Shown here piece by piece: positions 27,446-34,911 of a stretch of 64,000 nucleotides of DNA. Every line of letters starts with the position of its first letter. The first letter of the stretch is position 1. The stretch covers positions 1 to 64,000 of the forward strand of contig JAIXOU010000110.1 of assembly GCA_027486585.1 (NCBI GenBank), written 5' to 3'. This DNA comes from Verrucomicrobiaceae bacterium. GTDB lineage: Bacteria; Verrucomicrobiota; Verrucomicrobiia; Verrucomicrobiales; Verrucomicrobiaceae. The notes under the pieces were generated by a model. It made no database searches and had not been told where the DNA came from. It worked only from the letters and a program-made list of their open reading frames with translations. A program made the position numbers and the translations under genes.

Positions 27446-28363
27446 ATGAAACCAATCCCACGTAACGTCCTCTTGTTTCTAGCCTTGGCCTCTTATCAAG
27501 GGGCGGCCTTCGCCCAAGACAATCCCCCAGGCCCCAAACCACCTGAGTCAGAAGTCCGGCCTGCCGAGCCTCAACGCGGCAATCCACAGCGCTCGGATGC
27601 AGAGGTTGAAAAACCACGTGGCCAAGAGCCACAACGCCCTACGAATCCAGAGCGCGGACGCGGAGAATCTCCCCAAAGTGGTAAGCGTGAAGGGGACCGT
27701 GGCCAGCATCAAAATCATCCCGATCAGCATCGTGGTCCGCACATGAATCAGGATGGCAGAGAGCGCCGTGGCCCAGGTCCACAAGAAGGCCACATGCAGC
27801 GCAAAGGCCCATCTGATGAACAATGTCCGCAATCAGGTCCGCATGATGGAGATCACGGTCCGCGTATGCATCAGGATGGCAGAGAGCATCGAGGCCCAGG
27901 TCCACAAGAAGGCCACATGCAGCGAAAAGGCCCACCTGATGGACAACGTCCACAATCAGGTCCGCGTGATGGAGATCACGGTCCGCGTATGCATCATGAT
28001 GGCAGAGAGCATCGTGGCCCAGGTCCACAAGAAGGCCACATGCAGCACAAAGGTCCACCTGACGCTAGTCGTAACCATCATGCAAAAGGTCAAGGCCCTC
28101 AGCATGGCAGACAACGTGGGATGAAGCATCGGCAGCGCGGAGAACAGAACTTCGGTCAGCATCGTCCTATGCCACCCCAGTTCCAAGGACAACAGCACCC
28201 GCACTTTCAGCCGCCGCAACAAGGACGCCGCTCCAAGCATTCTCGTCATGGCCGTGGACCACAAGGTCAGTCATCCATGAGGCAAGGCCCATCACCACAA
28301 GGCAACCGCCCACAGGCACCGATGCCTAATCACCAAGATCGTCGCAGTGGTCGTGAGGCCTGA
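27446..28363 (+). CDS. Exported His/Pro/Gln/Gly-rich low-complexity repeat protein
   Basis: A 305-aa protein. The signal peptide is MKPIPRNVLLFLALASYQGAA, with cleavage near AFA-QD. Everything after it is low complexity: Pro, Gln, Gly, Arg, His, Asp. A 41-residue unit (with DGREHRGPGPQEGHMQ) is repeated about 2.7 times from residue 96. The many His and Asp/His-Gly pairs could bind divalent metals; this is inference. I do not recognise a family. The frame opens at 27296, but only ATG 27446 gives a signal peptide. It is followed by a strong terminator. Confidence 0.75.
   Translation: MKPIPRNVLLFLALASYQGAAFAQDNPPGPKPPESEVRPAEPQRGNPQRSDAEVEKPRGQEPQRPTNPERGRGESPQSGKREGDRGQHQNHPDQHRGPHMNQDGRERRGPGPQEGHMQRKGPSDEQCPQSGPHDGDHGPRMHQDGREHRGPGPQEGHMQRKGPPDGQRPQSGPRDGDHGPRMHHDGREHRGPGPQEGHMQHKGPPDASRNHHAKGQGPQHGRQRGMKHRQRGEQNFGQHRPMPPQFQGQQHPHFQPPQQGRRSKHSRHGRGPQGQSSMRQGPSPQGNRPQAPMPNHQDRRSGREA
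27731..28060 (+). repeat. 123-bp in-frame tandem repeat, about 2.7 copies
   Basis: Copies start at 27731, 27854 and 27977, exactly 123 bp (41 codons) apart; the third breaks off near 28060. The copies are nearly identical at the nucleotide level, including silent positions, which suggests recent duplication or gene conversion. They encode the His-rich repeats of the surrounding gene. Confidence 0.92.
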
Positions 28364-28385
28364 TCGAATTGAAAATGAAATCAAG

Positions 28386-28420
28386 GCGGTGGGTCGAAAG
28401 ACCCGCCGCTCTGTTATTTT
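28386..28420. terminator. Strong hairpin terminator, probably bidirectional
   Basis: GCGGTGGGTC (28386-28395) pairs with GACCCGCCGC (28400-28409) around a GAAA tetraloop, a 10-bp stem with one G-T pair. On the plus strand it is followed by a T-rich tail (28410-28420) and ends the His-rich gene. On the minus strand the following sequence is also T-rich, so it can terminate the SGNH gene, whose stop codon overlaps the tail. Confidence 0.88.
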
Positions 28421-29913
28421 GGCAAAACGGCTTGCAGGGCATCAGCCCAGATCGTGTAGCCCTTTTGGTTGGGGTGCAGGGAGTCAGGCATGATATCTTT
28501 AGAGATGCTGCCGTCAGCCGAGAGCCACTGATCAGTGATGTCGAGAAAAGTCACTCCATTCAGCTTGGCTGGTCCTGCTTTTAATAGGGTATTGATGTCT
28601 TTTAAGATGACGCGTTTGGGCTCAGCGGCTGTTTTTCCACGAGGAAAGATCGCCATGAGAATGATCTTTGCGCCCGCGCATTTTGTCTGTGCTTTTTCGA
28701 TGATAGCCGTGATTCCAGCCATGATTTCTTTCGGTGTGCTGGCTCTTGCATTTGCTGTCCCTGCCAGATTGTTGGTGCCAATGTGGATGACGATGGCTTT
28801 GGGTTTGAGACCGTCTAGCTCGCCGAGATCAATTCGTTTGAGCACGTTTTGAGTGCGATCCCAGCCAAAACCTAGGTTTAAAACAGCGCGTTTGCCGAAC
28901 AAGCTTTGCCAACTTTCAGTGCCTCGGTTGCCCATCTTCCCGCCATCGGGTAAGCCGCCCCAGAAATGGGTGATTGAGTCACCGATCAGGACAATTTCTG
29001 GATTGAGTTCGCCCTTGAGTTTCATGATCGCTTCATGGCGTTCCTCCCAGTTGTAACCATCCTTTTCTAATTTGCCTGAGGGAATGGCAGCTGTGTTCAC
29101 GCTGGTCAGCAGAGGGATGATTTTCCTGATCACCTTTGCCACTTGTTGGCCTAGGAATTCATATCCAGGTTCGCCAAAGTGAACATCTTTTGGGTTTTGA
29201 TACTTAGCCAAATGCGGCTGCATGGCTGCATAAAGATCGTTAATTTCCACGCCGTGTTTCTTCATGACGCGCGCAGCCACTTCATTGCGCGCTACCAAGT
29301 CAGCATCAGTCGCATCTTTCATGCCGCCTTCAGCAACAGGCGTGGTGCTAGCCCAGATGACGCGGGCACCTGTGGCCTTGAGCTGCGCGGTGATCGTTTC
29401 CAATCGCTGTTCGTAATCACCTAGCGGTGTTTTGCGATCATGGATGCCGAAGTTAAAATGAATGATGTCCCATTGACCATTTCCAAGCCACACGGGAAGT
29501 TTTTTGAGCCCATTGGCTGTCGGTCCGCAGTTTTCCGGTGCACGGTGTACATTGGCGGCTCCTTCCAGTGCCTTCCGAGTGGCTAAAGTGTAACCGCGAG
29601 AGACCGAATCGCCAATGAGTAGGATGCGTGGCAGCTTTGCATCATCCTTCACGTAATCCCAGGCAGTGACTCGTCCTTTCAGTTTATCGGCTTGATAAAG
29701 TGGCAGGTAAAAACCAGTGCCTAGATTCTGCTCCAGCACGGTTTCCCAAGCTTGCTGCTCGGGTGAGAGCGTGGCCTTCCATTGCGTGAATTTCTCTGCC
29801 GTGACTTTATTTGCGGCTGCTTTTTTCGCCGCTGCTTCTTTGGCGTTCGTTGGCTCCAGGGCTTGGAGATGCAGAGTGAAAAAGGGAAGTAGAACTAGAA
29901 GACGGAAGATCAT
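28414..29913 (-). CDS. Exported protein with two tandem SGNH/GDSL hydrolase domains
   Basis: A 499-aa protein with a signal peptide (MIFRLLVLLPFFTLHLQA) and an Ala/Lys-rich linker. Domain 1 (about residues 95-265) has the nucleophile Ser in LLIGDSVSRG (101-105), FNFGIHD as block III, and DVHF as the Asp-x-x-His block. Domain 2 (about 300-499) has GDSITHFWGG (311-315), IGTNNLAG and DSLHPNQKG. Both triads look intact. SGNH enzymes remove acyl or acetyl groups from carbohydrates and lipids; here probably periplasmic polysaccharide deacylation. Confidence 0.88.
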   Translation of the reverse strand: MIFRLLVLLPFFTLHLQALEPTNAKEAAAKKAAANKVTAEKFTQWKATLSPEQQAWETVLEQNLGTGFYLPLYQADKLKGRVTAWDYVKDDAKLPRILLIGDSVSRGYTLATRKALEGAANVHRAPENCGPTANGLKKLPVWLGNGQWDIIHFNFGIHDRKTPLGDYEQRLETITAQLKATGARVIWASTTPVAEGGMKDATDADLVARNEVAARVMKKHGVEINDLYAAMQPHLAKYQNPKDVHFGEPGYEFLGQQVAKVIRKIIPLLTSVNTAAIPSGKLEKDGYNWEERHEAIMKLKGELNPEIVLIGDSITHFWGGLPDGGKMGNRGTESWQSLFGKRAVLNLGFGWDRTQNVLKRIDLGELDGLKPKAIVIHIGTNNLAGTANARASTPKEIMAGITAIIEKAQTKCAGAKIILMAIFPRGKTAAEPKRVILKDINTLLKAGPAKLNGVTFLDITDQWLSADGSISKDIMPDSLHPNQKGYTIWADALQAVLPK

Positions 29914-30016
29914 GGATCTGAGTTTACGGGGCGGATGTGGGCTCTCTTGCGCAAGCCCAGTAGGCCTCGCGCGCCAAGAGATTTGTAATGGAGTTCAGTG
30001 AGCTAGGCGTGATGCT

Positions 30017-33000
30017 TCATTCCACGAGCTCCATCAAGCGTGCGCCTTCGACGCGGACGACCCAGTTTTCGATGTTCTTGATCTGCTCACTGGATTCGTC
30101 GTATTGGCGTTCGACACGGCATTGGATGACGGTGTCGGCGTGCTGGAACATGGTGGGCAGGCGATCTTCGGGGAAGGCCATGATGAGTTGTAGGCCGAAA
30201 TTACTGGCCAGGGCAAGGCAATCATCGATGCGGTCGCCACTCAGCTTGCTGAAGGCTTCGTCCATGACAACAAGACCAAGATTCTGTGGGTCCTCTCTGC
30301 GTCCAAGGTCATAGACGCGACGGAAGGCGGCAAGAGTGGCTACAAAGAACGGGGCTTGGTTTTCACCACCGCTTTGCTTCTTGGCGCTTTTGTTCAGGCT
30401 GATGGCGGCGGCATCACTGCGACCTGCGGGTTTGGCCTCAATGTCCCAGTGATGGTAAAAGCGGTAATCGAGTGCGCGTTGATGACGTTTGTCTTCAGGA
30501 TTATCGGCAGCATCAATGGCGGCCATGAGTTCGGTTTTGGCCCGCTCAATGTCTTCCTGACCGCTGGTATTGAACAGTTCCATTTCAGCGCCACTCGGTA
30601 GGCCTTTTTCGACCAAGGTCCAAATGGCTGTGTGGGCCTTGTCGGCACGGCTTGTGAGTTGATAGCGCCAGCCGCCGATCTCATGGTCCATAGCGCGATT
30701 GAGTTCACGCTTGGTGCGGTCGGCTTCAGCCAGTTTTTCACGCAGGACATCCAGCACCTGATGCTGTAGGCGGTCCTCCCATTCTAGGCGGGCTTTTTCG
30801 GCCTCTTCTTTGAATCGTTCAAGTTCGTGGGTCTCCAGATCAAGACGGCGTTTTTCATAGCTGTCGTTGTCTTCGTCCAGCAAATCCAAAGCTTCGGAGA
30901 GTTCCGGGTGATTGGGACTCGCAACGAGATCTCGGCGCTCATCGTCTCTGTGGCGGCGTGATTCAGCGGCCTTGGTCTCTAGGTGAATGGACATGGCCAC
31001 CGCCATTTCTGCGGCTTTGCGCCAAGATTTGGTTTGAACATGAGCGGCGTTAAGGCGCTCTGCGATGTCCGCCTCAGCATACTCGGTGACTCGTGCTCGG
31101 GAGGTTTGGCGGTTGAGCCGTGTTTGCTCTTCCTGCTCAGTATAAGCTGTGATGGCGTCGATCTGTTCGCGTTCGAATTGCTGGAAACCGGACATCCGTT
31201 CATCGAGCCTGATGAGGCGTTCCTTCACGCCTTCGTAGGTGTTTTCGAGTGCGTTTAGATTCTGAATGGCATGGATCTGCTCAGGTGTGGCGAGCAATTC
31301 ATAGGTGTTGTCGAGTTCCTCAGATTCTTTTCTGAGGCGTGGCATCTGGGACAGATTTTCACAGCCTTCTGGCTCGTGGAAATCATGAAGCTGCCACTCA
31401 CGGGCACGATTTAAAAAGGTGCGCCAGTCGTCACGCTCACGCTTGGTTGCGGAGAGCTGGGATTCTGTCTCCCGCAGTTCCTGTTCGCGAAGATCACGGA
31501 GACGGCGAAGACCTTCTTCACCGAGCGTTAATTCTTTCTCAGGGTTAAGGCGTGCGCGGCGTGGTGGATCTTTAAACCAGCCATCCAGCGAGAGCGCGCG
31601 CTCATGATGGTCAAGTTGGCTGGTCTTTTTGACTGGCATCACATCGCCAAGAACGAGATCAATCCAGCGCTGAGCATCGGCATTTTTGGTTTCTAAAAAA
31701 TCACGCAGAGAGCCTTTGATGATGCTGGGTGCTTTGGCAGCAAGCTCTTCAGGATTGATCAGTGTTTCACTGGAACTGGGTGCTTTCAGGGAGACCTCCC
31801 AAGCAGCGCGGAAATCTTCCGGTAGGACAGCTTGCCGATTGGCGCCGATGAGAGATTCCAGCAGTGGCCACCAGGTTTCAGCTTCAGGTTTTACCTCAAT
31901 GACACGTCCCAGAGCGACTGCGCGCTGGCCACGGGCTTTGAGTGTGTTTAAAAGAGGAGCAGCGGCGGCATTTCCCTCGCGCAATTGATCGAGGTCCCGC
32001 CTCAGACTGGCTGTGCGGGCATCGAGTTCTGAGACTAGGTTTTCGAGGGGGCGCAGGCGTTCTTCGGCATCGCCACGGAGGGTATGATAGACATCGACGA
32101 GTCGATTGCCTGCATCTAGCCCTTTGGACTCATCATGACCACGCATGGTGGAGAGTTCCTTTGCCGCGTTATCTGGGATGCGCAGGCCGAGGATGCTGGC
32201 GTGCTTGAGCCAATCTTCCCATTGGCGGACCCGATCGCGGAGATACTCGCGCGCTTCCCTGGCGGTTTCATGCAGTTGCTTGAGTTCCTTTTCCAACTCA
32301 CGGCGTCGGCTGCGGTTGAGTTCTAAAATACTGCCTTTGTCACCCAGCGCAGCACGTGCAGATTCGACCTGATGACGTAGCTCTTCACGTTCATTGACAG
32401 CCCCTTCATAGGCTGCCCGATTCTCGACATGTTCACTGCGCTTTTCTTCAAGCTTGGCGCGGCGTGTGTTTAGGTTGTCCAGTGCCTCTTCGTGCTTCAG
32501 GGCATCGGAAAGATGAGCGTAGAGGGCTGACTCTCGGCGTGCTTCTAGCCACGCTTTGTGCTGAATAGCGATGCGCGTGAGCCTTGCCAATTGGTCATGC
32601 ATTTTGTTCAGCCGCTCCTGTGCGCGGCGATGAGCATCCACACTCGCTTTCACCGCGCGGACATCTGGCATGCCGGGCTCCAGGAGGAATTCACGGACAA
32701 ATCTTTCGAAGTTGCTTTCTGGCTCAAAGGCCATGGCGCGAGGTAGCGTCTTGGCCATTTGCTCAGGATCAAAGCCGAGGTGCGAGCGCAGGGCCATTTC
32801 ATCGAGATACGTTTTTTGTCGATCCCAGGCATCACCTTCCATGTCCCGTTTGAGATGAGTGCGGAATTCATCTTCGGGAATAAAAAGCATGGCTTCAGGT
32901 CCACCTTCTTCACGCAAAAAATCGGACCATTCGAGACGGCTGCCGGTGCGAAACCAAATGGTGCTTGGTTTGGCAGTGGGGCTTTCGTATTCGATCCGGG

Positions 33001-33358
33001 CGCCCCAGGTTTCACGGCGTGGCTCAGTTTGACCTGGCTGCAAAGGCCAGCTGAATTCAAGTGCAGCTAGGGTCACACTACTCGGGCGCAGGTAGCGCTC
33101 CTGGCCGTCGCGTCCGGTGGTATTCGTGTCACAAAGGCAGTAACCGCGCAGGGAGCGTCCACTGCCTGCACCCGCGGCAGCTTTGTTAAACTTGCTCTGT
33201 GCTTCCCCCAGCATGACGAACTGAATGAGATCGAGTAGGGCACTTTTTCCAGAGCCGTTGGCACCCGTGATGAGCGTCAGTCCAGCGACGTCGATGAACT
33301 GACGGTAGCCATACCAGTTAACGGCTAAAATGCGGCTTAGAGAGATACGTTCACTCAT
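30017..33358 (-). CDS. jetC: JetC/MksB-like SMC-family ATPase (Wadjet / MukB-like condensin)
   Basis: A 1113-aa SMC-like protein. Walker A is GANGSGKS (residues 32-39) after a LAVNWYGYRQF strand. Two long charged coiled-coil arms flank a central hinge-like region. The C-terminal ATPase half has the signature KQSGGENQAPFF and Walker B VVMDEAFSKLSGDR. All ATPase motifs are intact. In Wadjet/MksBEF complexes this subunit extrudes DNA loops. ATG 33358 overlaps the jetB stop (ATGA); the longer open frame to 33418 would run into jetB. The next gene downstream is an unrelated SGNH hydrolase, not the JetD nuclease. Confidence 0.85.
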   Translation of the reverse strand: MSERISLSRILAVNWYGYRQFIDVAGLTLITGANGSGKSALLDLIQFVMLGEAQSKFNKAAAGAGSGRSLRGYCLCDTNTTGRDGQERYLRPSSVTLAALEFSWPLQPGQTEPRRETWGARIEYESPTAKPSTIWFRTGSRLEWSDFLREEGGPEAMLFIPEDEFRTHLKRDMEGDAWDRQKTYLDEMALRSHLGFDPEQMAKTLPRAMAFEPESNFERFVREFLLEPGMPDVRAVKASVDAHRRAQERLNKMHDQLARLTRIAIQHKAWLEARRESALYAHLSDALKHEEALDNLNTRRAKLEEKRSEHVENRAAYEGAVNEREELRHQVESARAALGDKGSILELNRSRRRELEKELKQLHETAREAREYLRDRVRQWEDWLKHASILGLRIPDNAAKELSTMRGHDESKGLDAGNRLVDVYHTLRGDAEERLRPLENLVSELDARTASLRRDLDQLREGNAAAAPLLNTLKARGQRAVALGRVIEVKPEAETWWPLLESLIGANRQAVLPEDFRAAWEVSLKAPSSSETLINPEELAAKAPSIIKGSLRDFLETKNADAQRWIDLVLGDVMPVKKTSQLDHHERALSLDGWFKDPPRRARLNPEKELTLGEEGLRRLRDLREQELRETESQLSATKRERDDWRTFLNRAREWQLHDFHEPEGCENLSQMPRLRKESEELDNTYELLATPEQIHAIQNLNALENTYEGVKERLIRLDERMSGFQQFEREQIDAITAYTEQEEQTRLNRQTSRARVTEYAEADIAERLNAAHVQTKSWRKAAEMAVAMSIHLETKAAESRRHRDDERRDLVASPNHPELSEALDLLDEDNDSYEKRRLDLETHELERFKEEAEKARLEWEDRLQHQVLDVLREKLAEADRTKRELNRAMDHEIGGWRYQLTSRADKAHTAIWTLVEKGLPSGAEMELFNTSGQEDIERAKTELMAAIDAADNPEDKRHQRALDYRFYHHWDIEAKPAGRSDAAAISLNKSAKKQSGGENQAPFFVATLAAFRRVYDLGRREDPQNLGLVVMDEAFSKLSGDRIDDCLALASNFGLQLIMAFPEDRLPTMFQHADTVIQCRVERQYDESSEQIKNIENWVVRVEGARLMELVE

Positions 33359-34002
33359 ACTTCGGTGTCCTCCTCGGCATTGATCTGAGGCTGGAATTGG
33401 TCCACTTTGGATTGCCAAGCAGAGATGTCATCAAAAGGGATGATTCGGGCGAGGCTGGCTAAGATTTCGATTTGCATTTCTCCGAGCTGTGTCATGCCAT
33501 CAGGCTTGGCGGTGCGGATGAGGCGATGGCGCTTGATCCGTGCGAGGATGGACTCGATATGGGATTTTTCGGGTGGCTCGATTTTATCAAAATAGACTTT
33601 CAAGGCCGCCCAAAGTTGATCGACAGTGATGATCACCGCCTGCTGGAGTCCGCTGCTGCGTTCATCATCAAAGAGACGCCACAATGCAAGCAGCACGAGA
33701 GTCTCGTCTTTATCAAAACGGGCTAAGAGCAGACAGGATTCCGTACGCGGACGGGCCTGAAGGAGAGAGTTTTCATCATCGACAATCAGTTCCAGAGCAA
33801 GTGGTGCCAAGTAATCCTCGAGGTGGGATCGATAGTGATCCCGAGCTAGTAGGAAGAGATCGCGGCCACTGCCTTCGTCTCCGAGCAGCACACCACGACC
33901 AAGGAGCTCCGCCAGCACCTCGCGCAGCGGGGCGCGATCGGATTCCGGCACATCACTCCAAAAGCGTGGCCAAAGGGGGTCGAGGGAGTTTTGGGAGGAC
34001 AT
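33355..34002 (-). CDS. jetB: JetB/MksE-like condensin subunit (DUF4194-like)
   Basis: A 215-aa protein with the winged-helix KITE-type pattern of MksE/JetB. The block CLLLARFDKDETLVLLALWRLFDDE (split at residues about 90-114) and the later ARIKRHRLIR region are characteristic. KITE subunits bind the kleisin and SMC arms. Its stop overlaps the jetC start by ATGA. The gene starts 29 bp after the nucleotidyltransferase stop, so it lies in one transcription unit with the inserted pair. Confidence 0.8.
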   Translation of the reverse strand: MSSQNSLDPLWPRFWSDVPESDRAPLREVLAELLGRGVLLGDEGSGRDLFLLARDHYRSHLEDYLAPLALELIVDDENSLLQARPRTESCLLLARFDKDETLVLLALWRLFDDERSSGLQQAVIITVDQLWAALKVYFDKIEPPEKSHIESILARIKRHRLIRTAKPDGMTQLGEMQIEILASLARIIPFDDISAWQSKVDQFQPQINAEEDTEV

Positions 34003-34031
34003 GTCGGATGGAGTACGTGACTAGCTGAAGC

Positions 34032-34589
34032 TTAGTCGAGAGAGGTGATATTGGCTTTGATTTCTTCAAGAACATGGCGTGTGCCGTGGATGTCGCACCA
34101 GCGTTCAATGTATAGCCAATCGAGGTTGGGAAACTGGATCTCGATCATTTGTTCCACATCGATGATGTCTTGAGGTCTGCTCCAGCGTAATTTTTGGATG
34201 ATCATATCTTCAGCAGTCGGTGTCCATGATCTCCGCTGACAGAAGGACAAAATGGATTCAAAGCGTCGATGCCACATTTCAAGGTGATGCGGATCTTTGC
34301 TGAGAATGAAGAGTTCTACGTCAAAGGCAGAAGTGCGGTGAGAGAGAATGAAGCGCCGTGTGCCTGTCAGGCTTTCTAAATAAACCTGAGGGTCCAACTC
34401 AAAATGGGCATCAATAGCGGACAAAAAAAGGGTGAACTCAGGTTCATGAATTTTGATGACAAGGTCGAAATCTTTCGTGGCGCGAGGTATCGAATAATTC
34501 ATGCATGCCACTGACCCGCCGACCATGTATGGAATCTCTGCTAGATCGAGCTGATCCAGAATATATAAAACAGATTCACTTTGTTTCAT
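34032..34589 (-). CDS. Nucleotidyltransferase-fold protein (AbiEii/MNT-like) inside the jet operon
   Basis: A 185-aa protein with the polymerase-beta superfamily motif GGS (residues 24-26, YMVGGSVACM) followed by DFDLVIK (D40, D42), the metal-binding carboxylates. Proteins of this group act as AbiE-type or MenA-type toxins, or as antitoxins that NMPylate/AMPylate HEPN partners. Its start overlaps the preceding small gene by 14 bp. The product is a plausible active enzyme: the GGS and DxD motifs and a later hydrophobic-strand Asp region (AFDVELFIL) are present. The target is unknown. Confidence 0.75.
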   Translation of the reverse strand: MKQSESVLYILDQLDLAEIPYMVGGSVACMNYSIPRATKDFDLVIKIHEPEFTLFLSAIDAHFELDPQVYLESLTGTRRFILSHRTSAFDVELFILSKDPHHLEMWHRRFESILSFCQRRSWTPTAEDMIIQKLRWSRPQDIIDVEQMIEIQFPNLDWLYIERWCDIHGTRHVLEEIKANITSLD

Positions 34590-34860
34590 GTGCGGGATTT
34601 ATGGGCATCAAAATACCTATTCTGGAACGCCGACGTATCTTTGATAAACGGTCACGAAGAATGCGGGTGATGGTGGCCTGATCTGCTTTCGGTTGCTCAT
34701 TCCTGATGCCGTTTTCCATGGTCTCGTAGGCGAAGTCAATCATGTCTAAAGCCGCCTCCATTCGTTGATCAGGGGTCATCGCTTGAGCACGGCGAATCTT
34801 GTCGCGATGAATGGCTTCAACCATCGGACGAAGTTCAGATGCTACGTTATTGAATCTCAT
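34576..34860 (-). CDS. Small protein paired with the nucleotidyltransferase
   Basis: A 94-aa, predominantly helical, basic protein (DQRMEAALDMIDFAYETMEN, then ILRDRLSKIRRRSRIG). It has no signal peptide. It lies 51 bp after the jetA stop and overlaps the nucleotidyltransferase gene by 14 bp, an arrangement typical of two-gene toxin-antitoxin-like modules. I do not recognise the family and cannot say which member would be toxin. It resembles small proteins found next to nucleotidyltransferase genes in other bacteria; this is from memory, not a search. Confidence 0.65.
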   Translation of the reverse strand: MRFNNVASELRPMVEAIHRDKIRRAQAMTPDQRMEAALDMIDFAYETMENGIRNEQPKADQATITRILRDRLSKIRRRSRIGILMPINPAHETK

Positions 34861-34911
34861 TTCTGAACTGATTCTATTCGGCTGTGTCTTTTTGCCAAGC
34901 TCAGAAAGCGA

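Noticed and set aside
27639-28058. 139-aa minus-strand ORF over the 123-bp repeats
   Set aside because: Open frame arises from repeat composition; the plus-strand frame has a signal peptide and terminator.
28414-29913. Degenerate jetD at the end of the jet operon
   Set aside because: The protein encoded there is a complete two-domain SGNH hydrolase with a signal peptide; no nuclease sequence is present.
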